Shown: positions 21,991-32,083, numbered from the stretch's first letter. The stretch is 64,000 bases of DNA from Cenococcum geophilum 1.58 (GCA_001692895.1 KV748207.1:558001-622000); one strand, 5' to 3'. The notes: generated by a model not told the origin, from the letters alone. Numbers and translations: made by a program.

Positions 21991-22704
21991 TGGGACTGAG
22001 CCCATTTTGAAGGTTTGGCAATTGTGGGTAACGCAGCCCCGCTAGGATAGATTACGTTTCTGATTCCATCATAGGACGCGTCAGATCAATAGCCCATGAT
22101 AGAAAACTTTTACAAGTCGATGGGGCGGTTTCGAGAACGGTTTAGTGCCAGGGGTGGACACGGCACGGTCCGTTCCAAGGGTCTACGTCGCTCTGCGGCT
22201 GTGCAGATCGATGTTCTCCACCAAAACAAGACCAGCCGGCCCCTGGCGAATGAAGCTTAACTAGTTTAGTCAGGCCGACTTACTATATCTGAACAAGAAG
22301 CCCGTGCCGGTCCCATGCTTAAGTAGGGATCGAAGAACTTTTCGTAAGCTGTTCATGGATCCCTGAGAGTTCAGGTAAATTTCAGTTACACTTTGCGGCC
22401 TCCCTGTTTCAATGTATTCATTTCCGGGTTACATAGTCTCTTCAATCTTAATGAGATGGTCCGCGCACAAAGCACAAATCCCAATTTTTGGCTCTAAAGT
22501 GGGAGAACTACTCCTTTTCTACATGACGTTTCATAGACACGTAGCACTCATGACCAATATGTGGCCGATTTTATGCCATCGTAGCGTTTCAGTAGATTTT
22601 ACTGGGTCTACATGCACGGTTTAGCATCATCACCGCCTGAACACGGTATTTCCCATGAGCCTGAGCTTATGTCAAACGTCATCTAGAAGTCTTGGGGGTT
22701 GGAG

Positions 22705-22710
22705 TATAAA
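22705..22710 (+). promoter_or_regulatory. Possible TATA box of the laccase gene
   Basis: TATAAA about 170 bp upstream of the chosen laccase start, in GGAGTATAAAGATG. The region 21990-22700 between the divergent genes holds no other clear feature. Confidence 0.4.
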
Positions 22711-22881
22711 GATGTATTTATGTTTTCTGGAACTTGCTGTGTACATCAATTTAAATCCTCATCATTACTTCTCATATACTATCATTCATTAAGTTTTCAC
22801 TCGCTTACTTTGCGATTCTGCGGACGCCGTCCCTCCTTCAGTCCTTGTTGTATCTTGAAATTCTTCTTTTCCTCTTGGAAG

Positions 22882-24654
22882 ATGCGCGGAGCAATGAAGT
22901 TTGCATCTTTCGTCTTCATAGGCGGTATTGCCACGGTTGCTGCAGCCCCTTATCATTCATTCCTTTATCCTCGGGCCACTTGCTCTGGAAATTCTGCCAG
23001 CGACAGAACTGTATGGTGCGACTACGATATTAGTACCGACTATACGACCGAAGTCCCCGACACTGGAGTTACCCGCGAATATTATTTTGAGTTGACAGAA
23101 GTCACGGTAGCTCCTGATGGCTATTCCCGATCCGCTCTTACCGTCAACGGGAGCATTCCAGGACCTACCATCGAAGCTGACTGGGGAGATACCGTGGTTG
23201 TGCATGTTACAAACAGCTTAACTTCGAGTCAGAACGGCACCAGTATTCATTTTCATGGCATACGCCAAAACTTTACCAATCAGCAAGATGGCGTTTCATC
23301 AATCACTCAGTGCCCTACAGCTCCGGGAGATTCCATAACGTACACCTGGAGAGCGATGCAGTATGGCTCGACATGGTATCACTCCCATTTTGCGTTACAA
23401 GCTTGGGAAGGTGTCTTTGGAGGCATCATAATCAACGGTCCGGCTACAGCGAATTATGATGAAGATAAAGGCGTTCTATTCCTTACCGACTGGAGCCATC
23501 AGACTGTCGACGAGCTTTACACTTCTGCACAAGTGTCAGGCCCGCCAACATTGGACAACGGCTTAATTAACGGCACAAATGTTTATGGGGAGGACGACTC
23601 AAGCAGCCAGACTGGCTCTAGGTTTAACACGTCCTTCACGGCTGGTACTTCATATAGGCTCCGCTTGGTGAACGGAGCAATCGATACGCATTTCAAATTT
23701 TCTATTGACAACCACACACTCATGGTCATTGCGAACGACCTCGTTCCTATCGTTTCTTATAACACAACCGTACTCAACATTGGTATCGGTAAGTTACAGT
23801 TTGGCATGCTTTGCAGAAGTTACCTAGACTAATGCGATAAATTTCAAGGCCAACGATACGACGTCATCGTAACTGCGGATCAGTCTTCGGTAGCAGACAA
23901 TTTCTGGATGCGTGCGATCCCACAGGTTGCTTGCTCAGACAACGACAGTGCAGACAACATTAAAGGTATTGTCTACTATGGAAGCACAGCTTCAACGCCC
24001 ACCACAACAGCCTACTCGTATACGGATAGCTGCGACGACGAAGACGTCAGCGACCTCGTGCCATACGTCTCAAAGACTGTGTCAACCGAATATTGGGATG
24101 AAGATGAAACCGTTACCGTTGGCAAAAACAGTAACAGCCTCTTCCGATGGTACATGAACGGCACATCGATGGTCGTGGAGTGGAATGATCCCACATTATT
24201 ACAGGTCTACAATGGCGACACAGATTTCACAAATACGAGCGGCGTCATAGAGTTGCCGGAAGCTGATGAGTGGGCCTACGTGATTATTGAGACGCAAGTG
24301 GCAGTACCACACCCAATACACCTGCACGGGCATGACTTCTTCGTCCTAGCACAAGGCACTGGTACTTACGATTCATCAGTCTCGTTGAGTCTGTCAAACC
24401 CGCCCCGTCGCGATACGGCCATGCTTCCAGCGTCTGGTTATCTGGTCCTTGCGTTTGAAACCGACAATCCAGGTGCTTGGCTCATGCACTGCCATATCGG
24501 TTGGCATACAGCCGAAGGTTTTGCCATCCAGTTTGTTGAGAGATACAGCGAAATTTCAGCGTTGATCGATTATGATACATTGAATTCGACTTGCGCAGCG
24601 TGGGAGACGTATACGACAGCTAACTCAATAACCGAAGATGATTCTGGTATCTAA
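22882..24654 (+). CDS. Secreted laccase (multicopper oxidase)
   Basis: Two exons, 22882-23788 and 23849-24654, joined across a 60-bp GT-AG intron with a CTAAT-type branch site, give 570 residues, normal for ascomycete laccases. A signal peptide is at residues 1-22 (MRGAMKFASFVFIGGIATVA). All four copper motifs are intact: HFHG at 123-126, WYHSH at 165-169, HPIHLHGH at 457-464 and HCHIGWH at 516-522. The residue ten after the type-1 copper Cys (517) is Phe527, as in class-3 laccases. The C-terminus ends in DSGI, the ascomycete laccase tail that blocks or is clipped near the trinuclear site. Laccases oxidise phenols with reduction of oxygen to water, outside the cell. Met1 was chosen over the longer upstream ORF because the signal peptide starts there; Met5 is an equal alternative. 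Confidence 0.93.
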
Positions 24655-25486
24655 TTTTTTCCCTTTGCGCTTTACTACTTGAGTTTTTGTTGGAGCGATC
24701 AATGCAGTTGGAAAAAATATTTTTTAATGTTAAACCAGGGTTAACTATGAGATGACTTAGGTTCTATGAGCGAATAAATATTAAGAAGTTCGTTAGAGTT
24801 TCCACATTTCTTATGTCTGCCCGTAGCATTTCCTTCATTCCTTTCATGTTCCGTGATCTCCAACTGTTTCCTGTGCTCGCAGCTCTTGCACTGTTCATAA
24901 CTTACCAAATCCATCAAATATAAATGATGAAGATGTGAAACACGGGATAGCTTATACACGTATGACATCAGATGGCGAATTTGGCCACAGTGATATGATC
25001 AGTGTTGGTGAGATTAGAAGTACTAAGGTAGAACATCTTGCCGTCAGTATAGAAACATAATTCCGATTAGTAAATCACGGAGCAAAGTATTCTACAGGGG
25101 TAGAAAGAGTTTGAAGCGTAGAATTTTGTTCATGTGGGTCAGCTGGAAGGGCGCTCATACCTGACTCTGGCCGACCCGAGAGATGACGCACTTAATTGTC
25201 TACACCGCTGGCGGTATACGGGTCTTCTGGATTATGGTAAGATGTTTAAATGGTCGGTTCGCTGAGCGTCATTTTCCTTACTAGCCCTCAATTTCCCTCT
25301 ACGACGGTGAAGTTCATGACTCGTTTCGTGCTGGCGGAGGGTACCGGAGTGGACTCCTGACGGTAGGTCTTCTTCAGCTTCAGACGACGTTGGCCTGCGC
25401 GTCTGTCTCCGCTGTTTATATCACTTCCGTTTTGATCTTGAATAACTGCGCAGTCTCCTTCCATGAAGCTGATTGTGTGTAATTAG
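24655..25486. other. Gene-free stretch after laccase
   Basis: Ordinary base composition with no coding sequence I can support. The minus-strand ORF at 25416-25739 overlaps the TIR of the next element and has no recognisable domain. Confidence 0.5.
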
Positions 25487-25492
25487 AAGGGT

Positions 25493-26240
25493 GTTCTGCC
25501 CAATGCCGATATATGACTTGTTCCGGATTATTCTGCCTTATACGGAACAATGTCGTGTATCGCTTTGAGTGCGTATTCCGGAATAAACGACTCGTTGCGG
25601 AATAGATAATCCCTGAGCTAGACCTAGTTAAGGTAATTTTGGGGCCGGGCATCCTACACGAGCCAAGGTCCCACGAATCGCTAGCCAATGGAACACCCGT
25701 AATCAAGGTAATACGGCATCCGCCCCACGGACATATCAAATTTGGAGATTATTTAGCATGTTGTGTACAGTCAAACCTCCTTAATATGATATGGGGTATA
25801 TAACAATATCCTCTGCATTACGATCTACGCCCTTCGATCCAGCCTTTTTTGGTGTAATATTACGATAATCTGACTTTAGACAATATGGTTAAGCACCTAC
25901 CACCAATATCAGTATAACCAGTGGAGAATTTGTGTGGGAGAGGGCCCGCGAGGTAGATATCCTAAGCTTTTTCAGGTATTAAGCTCCTCTTTTTCCTACT
26001 TATTCACCTAACACGTGACTCTTAATATAACAATACCTTAGTATTACGATACGCTCGGCCAAACAAACAGTATCGTACTAAAGAGATTTGACTGTAGTTA
26101 AAGATATTCTAGAATGAGGTAATTGATCTGGGATCCAGACGATCAAAGCGATACACGACTTTGTTCCTTTTTGAGGACGATTTGTTCCGGAATGAGGCAC
26201 AAAATAATCCAGAACGAGTCATGTCGGTATTAAGCAGAAC
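25493..26240. mobile_element. Decayed TIR element, interrupted by a smaller MITE
   Basis: Arms at 25493-25575 and 26148-26240 are inverted copies. The left reads GTTCTGCCCAATGCCGATAT and the right, reverse-complemented, GTTCTGCTTAATACCGACAT. Both go on to GTTCYGGATTATT and GTCGTGTATCGCTTTGA. The flanks repeat AAGGGT (25487-25492 and 26241-26246), a likely 6-bp target duplication. No transposase is seen. The 328-bp MITE at 25768-26095 sits inside. Superfamily not assigned. Confidence 0.6.
25768..26095. mobile_element. Tc1/mariner-pogo-like MITE, TA target
   Basis: A 328-bp element with imperfect TIRs: left CAGTCAAACCTCCTTAATAT, right (reverse complement) CAGTCAAATCTCTTTAGTAC. TA dinucleotides flank it at 25766-25767 and 26096-26097. 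TIR spelling and TA duplication fit Fot1/pogo-type elements. It has no coding capacity. Confidence 0.75.
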
Positions 26241-26246
26241 AAGGGT

Positions 26247-27232
26247 TGGTGTATTTCTTCGGTCGGCTAGCAGGCTTATTATGGTTTTCTTGTCGACTGT
26301 AACTCCCTAATCAACTCCTATGAGGCAAGGATGTGGATAGGGAGTCCAATTGATAGAACATTAGGGTATATTATATGAACAGACGAATCCTTGAGGGAAA
26401 AAGGAGGAGTCTGTGTGCGAGGTAAGGAAGGGGTTTTCCCTAGGCACGTGCAGCGCACGTGCCTCACAGGCGAGTCGCCTGTACCCCCACACAAAAAGCT
26501 GCAAACTTATTGCCCCTTAATATATTAATGAATAATATAATAAAAAGATATAAGTTTTTAAATAATAAATCTTTTTCTAATATATAGCCTTGCAATAACT
26601 TATATTTTTATAAAAGTAATAAATATATAAGTTAAAAAATTAAAAGACTTCACTTTTAAAGCTTTATAATAAATGTCAGGTGACGTAGTCCCCTCTTATA
26701 TATATTGTTCCGCACAGCCGTGCCTGGCATCCAGTCATTCGCTTACATTTTAGGGTTTATGCGATGGCTAGGTGGTGCGGAGCTTATCACGTCGTAGTAA
26801 AGTATTTTCAAAGCTATAGTATATAGCTATAAAATATCTAGCTAGTGTGCTAGTTACTCGCTGTAAGGCAGTATTGCCAGGGTGTACGGTAGGGAGCAGG
26901 CAAGCCGAGCATGAGTCACATAGGGAGTCGATGGAAGAGGACGATATGGTAATGAGGGTAGGCAATAGCCTGAGTACAGAGACGAACCGATGAGGAGGGA
27001 AGGGCTGCAAGCCTGAGGTGCTTATAAGGAGGTGCCAAGGGCTAGCCGAAGGCTAGCCTTGGCGACCCCTAAGAGCCCCTAGGCGATGCAGCCGAGTAAG
27101 GGCCAAAATAACCCTTACACTCGCTTACCTTTTTGAATTTGTTTAGTGGCCGAGTGACGTAGAGCTTGTTACCCTACACTAGCTTTATAAAAATATATAT
27201 ATATAAGTAATTTTATAAGTAATTTTCTGTAA
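26247..27232. other. Gene-free stretch with GC-rich palindromes
   Basis: Contains paired palindromes at 26443-26481, an AT-rich tract at 26515-26680, and a hairpin at about 27035-27063 (GCCAAGG...CCTTGGC, around GAA). The minus-strand ORF at 26768-27010 has no recognisable domain. It probably consists of decayed repeats. Confidence 0.45.
26443..26481. repeat. Two adjacent GC-rich palindromes
   Basis: GGCACGTGC, AGC, GCACGTGCC (26443-26463), then four bases later CAGGCGA, G, TCGCCTG (26467-26481). Both have perfect arms and lie next to an AT-rich tract. Confidence 0.85.
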
Positions 27233-27234
27233 TA

Positions 27235-27731
27235 CAGTGCATTGCACGACCAGCTTCCCCCCCCTCCTTTAGCGAGCGCTACGAAATTTCAAATTCGGTA
27301 CGCGCATCCAATCTCGCCTGACTGCCACCAACTGTACATAGTAATTGTAGCGAACGGCTGTGGCTACACGCAAGGACCTTTTTGGTTGCTATAGAGAATC
27401 GCCTTGGTTGGCCTTGGTTGGCCAGGAGAACCAAAATTGAAGACGTACTCCCCCCCTTAACTACCCCTCCCGTTGTGGCCGCCAAAACGCGAGTACAACG
27501 CTGTCTCTGCAGAGAGGTCGATGGAATTTGGCAATGTCGTGCGGGTGAAAGCCTCACGATATTTGATAAAGATCACGACACTGCGGAGGAAGGCCGATCT
27601 NAAGTCCGCCAGAAGCAAAGTTCTTGCAGCCAAGCATACGGCTTGTTGGTGGCGATTTGGCGAGCCCGCGTACCGAAGCGAAATATACTTTTTTTTCAAG
27701 GGGGGGGGGAAGCTGGTCGTGCAATGTACTG
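27235..27731. mobile_element. MITE with 30-bp TIRs ending in a C8/G8 run, TA target
   Basis: Left arm CAGTGCATTGCACGACCAGC then TTCCCCCCCC. The right arm is its reverse complement with one change (CAGTACATTGC). TA is duplicated at 27233-27234 and 27732-27733. At 497 bp with TA targets it fits a Tc1/mariner-type non-autonomous element. Short ORFs inside on both strands are not credible genes. Confidence 0.8.
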
Positions 27732-28350
27732 TAAAATTTTTATTATCTTTTATAGCGGTAAAGATATTCAACTGTAAAAAGTAATAGATTTTAATATAAG
27801 AGGCTGTAAGAGTACATGTATTGGATCCCGTCACAGTCGTGATAGATTCGCAAGTACTGTTGTCTTTTTGGCCTATATGGCGACGTAAAGGCGGAACACG
27901 TTACAGAGGCTCTTATCAAGAAGTGGCAGTCAATAAGAAAACTATAATATCCACGTGACAGCCTTAGTGACGGAAAACACGATTTTGTTATCTTATAAAT
28001 CAGACCCGGGGGACCGTTAGTGCGTACGGGCGAGCATACTGCGCCTTATTACTAAATAAATCCCCCGAGGGTCTAAGATCCTATAGGCCTCGTTTTAGTA
28101 TAAACTAAACATTTTTAAAATTGAATTTTATTGGGCTTACTGCGAGAATGGTTTGGAACATCAAAATACTGCCCCTTTCAAGCTCCGTGCACGTTTCCCC
28201 TAAGCTTCGTTCGGCAGAGGTCTCGCAAAGCTCCACAGACGATGAGCTTGCAACTCTATTAGGGCCTCCACAACGGCCTGCAGAGGCGTGCAAGATAGAT
28301 ATATCGCATAACCAGAGGGTTATCTACAATTCTATAGATCGATTTTTATA

Positions 28351-28469
28351 GTAACGTAGGTAATAGAGTTATAACGGTCGGCATACTAACAAATTTCGTC
28401 TGTGCCCAGTTTTAATGTTCCAAACCGTCATAACCATACCGACCGTTATAACCCTATCACCTACGTTAC
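28351..28469. mobile_element. 119-bp hairpin MITE-like repeat
   Basis: 31-bp arms: left GTAACGTAGGTAATAGAGTT then ATAACGGTCGG (28351-28381); the right arm 28439-28469 is its reverse complement with two changes. It could fold into a long stem with a 57-bp loop. No clear target duplication was seen, so it may instead be a structural repeat of the outer element. Confidence 0.6.
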
Positions 28470-28943
28470 GTCCTAATTAAAAGAGTATATATATTTTTTA
28501 TTAATATATTAGATTTTTTAGGTAATTATATCTTTATAAACATATACTATAGCCCTATATTTAGAATATTAAGAGGCGAGATATATTGTATAACGTAAGT
28601 TAGATTTTAAACTAAACCTAACCGACTACCTATATTTAACTTCCCGTAGAATAGAGCTGTGATATCGCTATAATATAGAGGCAATAGAGAAGTATATAAG
28701 GTATAGTAGTAAGGCAAGATTACGATAAAAATTACGATAAAACTAGACAAAACTAACCGATAAAATGCGACCAACTGCTGTATGATATAGCTACGACGTT
28801 GCTATTTAGTGTATTAGATAGAGAAGCTAAAGAGCTCCTACCTTATAGTATTTTTGCAACAACTAGACGTTATAAAAGAGTTGAGATATGGTAGTTAAGC
28901 AGGTCATTCTGGGTGCATTTTGATAGGGAGCAGTATGCCCGCC

Positions 28944-30012
28944 CAGACCTGCGGAGGATAGACCGGATAGGCCTCTCGGATAATAGACCTATCAGCTGAT
29001 AGTCTCCGGATAGTCTTGGCAAAATCCCCTTAATATGCTTACACTTGTAATGCACCCCCCAATATTAAATAAATAATTTTTCTATTTGTATAGATTAATA
29101 GAGCTTGTAAAGCGCTTTAAAATGGTACCACTTTTATCTAAATATCCTAAGGGTAGCTAATATTATATAGATATAAAGCTTACAAGAGCTCTGCGGAATA
29201 AGGCTTAGGGGGAGCCCCGCACGGAGCTCTACCAAAGCTCAGCAAAAGCTCTGTACGAAGCTCTGCACGAAGCTCCGCAAAAGCTCCACAAGAAGCTCTG
29301 CAAAAGCTCCGCATAAAGCCCCGCAAAAGCCCTCTATAAAGCTCTCCATAAAGCTCTACTTGAAGCCCTATTTAGATCTCTAAAGCTTTACTAATACGTA
29401 GCACTAATATACTATAACGCTCTATATATATAGCTTTATATAAACCCTCTATAAGTAGGGCCTCTATATATAAAGCCTAGTACTAGCTATATTTATAGCG
29501 TTATATATATTTTTAATTAAATATTATTATATTATATGGAGGCTCTGCGTATAAAAGCTTTGCATAAGGCTTTATACAAGGATCTGCACAAATATCTACG
29601 TACAGAGGCTCTACACGAAGCTCTGCACGAAGCTCTGCACGAAGCTCTACACGAAGCTCTGCACAAAGCTTTTATATGGAGCCTCCGTAGTAGACCCGTC
29701 GTGCGCAGACCCGTCGTGCAGAGCCTCCGTATACAGAGCTTCGTGCAGAGCCTCGTGCAGAGCTTCGTGCAGAGCTTCATGCAGAGCCTCCGCAGAGCCT
29801 CCGCAGAGCTCCATGAAGATTCTCCGCAGAGTGAATTTCACTAGTACTAGCCATATTTATAGCGTCGTACGATAGAAATAAAAGATAGTTGAAATTCTAC
29901 GGATGCCAAGCCTTATCTAGATATATCCGGATATTATCCGATATCCGGGCTATCCTCGGATAGGATTATTATCCGCCCGACCGGATAGGATAATTTATCC
30001 TCCGCAGGTCTG
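28944..30012. mobile_element. hAT-like non-autonomous element with perfect 8-bp TSD
   Basis: A 1069-bp element beginning CAGACCTGCGGAGGATAGAC and ending with the inverted counterpart (TTATCCTCCGCAGGTCTG). TGCCCGCC is duplicated exactly at 28936-28943 and 30013-30020. An 8-bp duplication and CAG-type ends are hAT hallmarks. The subterminal regions are rich in GGATA/CCGGATA motifs in both orientations. Inside are arrays of the 12-bp satellite also present at 1496-2165. No transposase is seen. Confidence 0.85.
29180..29835. repeat. 12-bp satellite arrays in opposed orientation
   Basis: Arrays of GCTCTGCACGAA-type units lie at about 29180-29365 and 29530-29672. From about 29690 to 29835 the same unit runs in the opposite sense (AGCTTCGTGCAG). 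The two halves could fold back as a hairpin around 29672-29690. ORFs at 29532-29844 on both strands (LHEALHEA, ASCRASCR) arise from the repeat. Confidence 0.8.
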
Positions 30013-30067
30013 TGCCCGCCCGTGCGCGTAGTGCACGTACCAACGGGGGTCTGATTTATGAGATAAC

Positions 30068-30606
30068 GATTTTAAACGTTTTACTTAGCACCTATAACTC
30101 CACCACCACGCTATATAACAGCCTACAACGCTTTAAATTTATAGGGTGGTATCTATTCTATAGTTTTACTTACTCGCTTTATTAATAAGATCTGGGTTTA
30201 GTTGCTGCAGAAGCGTTTCGCAGAGCGAGCGTATGCGGGCGGGAGGCTCGCTTAATCTTGATTTTCGCAAAGAGTAGGAGCAACGATCCAAGACAAAGAA
30301 TATACCGCTTTTGGCTCCGCCCCCACCATGTTCATCCTTTCCGCGCAGCGAATAGGTTTGAGCCCGTATCTTATGCTTCTGCCGCGAAGCGGGGTAGGAG
30401 ACCAACAGAGTGTTTGGTCACTCGCACCGAGGAATAAGGCTGGACCCCAAAGGTGCTGTTCTAGGAGTTTTTCTAACTAGCTGCAGGAAATCATTGTGCT
30501 CATAACCATGGCTCTGTCCTGCTCGCTGTTTTCCTATGCGAACTTTACCTTGCAAGCTAGTTCTGCCTATCACCCTGGTTGAGCTTCGATACTCTCTTCT
30601 AAAGTA
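30068..30606. other. Gene-free stretch upstream of the Cys-rich membrane protein
   Basis: Ordinary composition, short ORFs only, none with a recognisable domain. It would hold the promoter of the gene starting at 30607; no clear TATA box was seen. Confidence 0.5.
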
Positions 30607-31818
30607 ATGTTGCTCAACCACAAACGTCAAGCCTTTCGTCCCTCTTGCCCTAGTGGCGGTAACTGGTACTCGTGCGGCTACGGCTCACGATTTGTCGGCT
30701 GCTGTAAAAGCCAGCCTTGCGTCAATAATTGTCCCGCAGGAAATCTTGAGCCAGCCAGCTTCGACCCAAGTTACTATGGCAAGTTTCCCGACCAGGAGTG
30801 TTCGGCCGGCAGTTGGTATACATGCACAGGCACGACCCCACCATTCATGGGATGCTGCAAATCCAACCCATGCCAACAGAATGGATGTCCAACGGAAGAT
30901 CTTACATCTGGCTTTCTGAGCTCAAACCCCGAAGTTGCAGCCGCATTCTCCCCGAGCGGTGGATCTTCCACAGCAGCTTCATCAACAACGTCCAGTCGTT
31001 CAAGCTCTACAGCGGCAGCTTCCACTTCCACTGTATTAACAAGAACATCATCAGCCTCTACCGCAACTTCAGAAACCTCAACCACATTAACACAAAGCCC
31101 CACAGCAGTTACAGCGGCTTCGAAAAGCGCCCCAGTTGGAGCCATTGCTGGTGGTGCAGCCGGCGGCGTTGCAGTTCTGGCTATTATCATTGCTCTTCTT
31201 ATATACTACTGCCGGCACGCAGCAAAATCCCGGAAAACAAGAAATGATGAAGTCAACAGACGGCTATCTTTTCCTCCCGCCGCAGCAATAATTGGAGATC
31301 CTAAAGCGACACCTCCGCCAGGTAAATTCTCTTACCATACCCATCTATTATCTAGCCCGAACGGCGCGCCTGACATTTTAGCAGACTCATCACTCCCAGC
31401 TTACTCAACACCTGCTCCATATCACCCAGCCCTCTATAACCCGGACAACCCAGCCATGAAGCCTGCATTCGAGCTTCCCGCTGGCTATGTACCATACTCG
31501 AGGAATGCAAGCGGCGAGCCGGCTTCGCCTACACAAAGCATCGCTCGTAAATCATTGCCGCATCGATTATCTGAGCTCTCTGGGGAGAGCGCGCGAGCCC
31601 GAGCAGAGCTAGAGAGCCCGCATAACTCCCCGTCACTACAAAGCTCGCAAAGTCCTCCGCAGGGCTCGTACAGCCCCCCTCAGAGCCCACAGAGTACGAG
31701 ATCAAGCGGAGCAAATTGGACTAGGTTACCATGGATAGGATCGACAAATGCGGGGGTGGGTATTAAAGAGGAGAGATCGGAAAGTGAAGGAAGACGCGCA
31801 ACGTACGAAGGGACGTAA
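30607..31818 (+). CDS. Cys-rich single-pass plasma-membrane protein, wall-sensor-like
   Basis: A single uninterrupted exon of 403 residues. An N-terminal ectodomain of about 90 residues contains two related Cys modules, each with WYSCG/WYTCT, a GCCKS motif and a final Cys pair (NWYSCGYGSRFVGCCKSQPC and SWYTCTGTTPPFMGCCKSNPC). A Ser/Thr-rich stalk (about 115-175) follows, then a Gly/Ala/Ile membrane helix (about 177-199, ending LLIYYCR). The long Pro/Ser-rich tail is presumably cytosolic. The layout resembles fungal cell-wall stress sensors (WSC/Mid2-like), but the Cys pattern is a different family that I know only as hypothetical. There is no N-terminal signal peptide; homologs I recall start the same way (NxxRQxFRPSCPSGG), which supports this Met. 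Function is inferred from architecture only. Confidence 0.8.
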   Translation: MLLNHKRQAFRPSCPSGGNWYSCGYGSRFVGCCKSQPCVNNCPAGNLEPASFDPSYYGKFPDQECSAGSWYTCTGTTPPFMGCCKSNPCQQNGCPTEDLTSGFLSSNPEVAAAFSPSGGSSTAASSTTSSRSSSTAAASTSTVLTRTSSASTATSETSTTLTQSPTAVTAASKSAPVGAIAGGAAGGVAVLAIIIALLIYYCRHAAKSRKTRNDEVNRRLSFPPAAAIIGDPKATPPPGKFSYHTHLLSSPNGAPDILADSSLPAYSTPAPYHPALYNPDNPAMKPAFELPAGYVPYSRNASGEPASPTQSIARKSLPHRLSELSGESARARAELESPHNSPSLQSSQSPPQGSYSPPQSPQSTRSSGANWTRLPWIGSTNAGVGIKEERSESEGRRATYEGT

Positions 31819-31953
31819 TCGTTTTAAGATCGATGGTATAGAAGAATCATATTGGACTTGAATATTTGTAAATTTTTTCCACTTCTTTGAACAATTTCTC
31901 ATCGTAAGAATCCCTTATAAGCATACATAATGCCCAATTCAAGATTCTATAAT

Positions 31954-32009
31954 AATGTAAAGTTAATTCATAAATTGACACTAACATAATTTATAATTCA
32001 TTTTACATT
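31954..32009. repeat. AT-rich inverted repeat 3' of the membrane-protein gene
   Basis: AATGTAAAGTTAATTCATAA pairs imperfectly with the downstream AATTTATAATTCATTTTACATT. It is a hairpin of about 22-bp arms some 140 bp after the stop codon, perhaps in the 3' UTR. Confidence 0.6.
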
Positions 32010-32083
32010 AGATAAACAATGTATACTACCTGTTACTTATCCAATACGTTCTTATTCTTGTGTAGCCTGTACAGAAAACTGTC

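Larger units (their letters stand above)
27987..30067. mobile_element. Long-TIR DNA element (outer), interrupted by a hAT-like element
   Basis: The left TIR starts GTTATCTTATAAATCAGACC (27987). The right TIR, reverse-complemented, starts GTTATCTCATAAATCAGACC (ending 30067). Once the inner insertion 28944-30020 is removed, the arms pair for about 60-90 bp, through the CGCAGTATGCTCGCC/GCAGTATGCCCGCC block. GATTTT flanks both ends (27981-27986 and 30068-30073), a 6-bp target duplication. Without the insertion it is about 1.0 kb. It holds no recognisable transposase. Superfamily not assigned. Confidence 0.65.

Noticed and set aside
25416-25739. 107-codon minus-strand ORF
   Set aside because: It overlaps the left TIR of the element at 25493 and has no recognisable domain.
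27382-27834. ORFs of about 100-130 codons on both strands
   Set aside because: They lie inside a TIR-bounded MITE, contain an N, and show no family resemblance.
30653-31247. Overlapping ORFs in other frames of the Cys-rich membrane protein
   Set aside because: The 403-codon frame has clear domains; the others have low-complexity shadow sequence.
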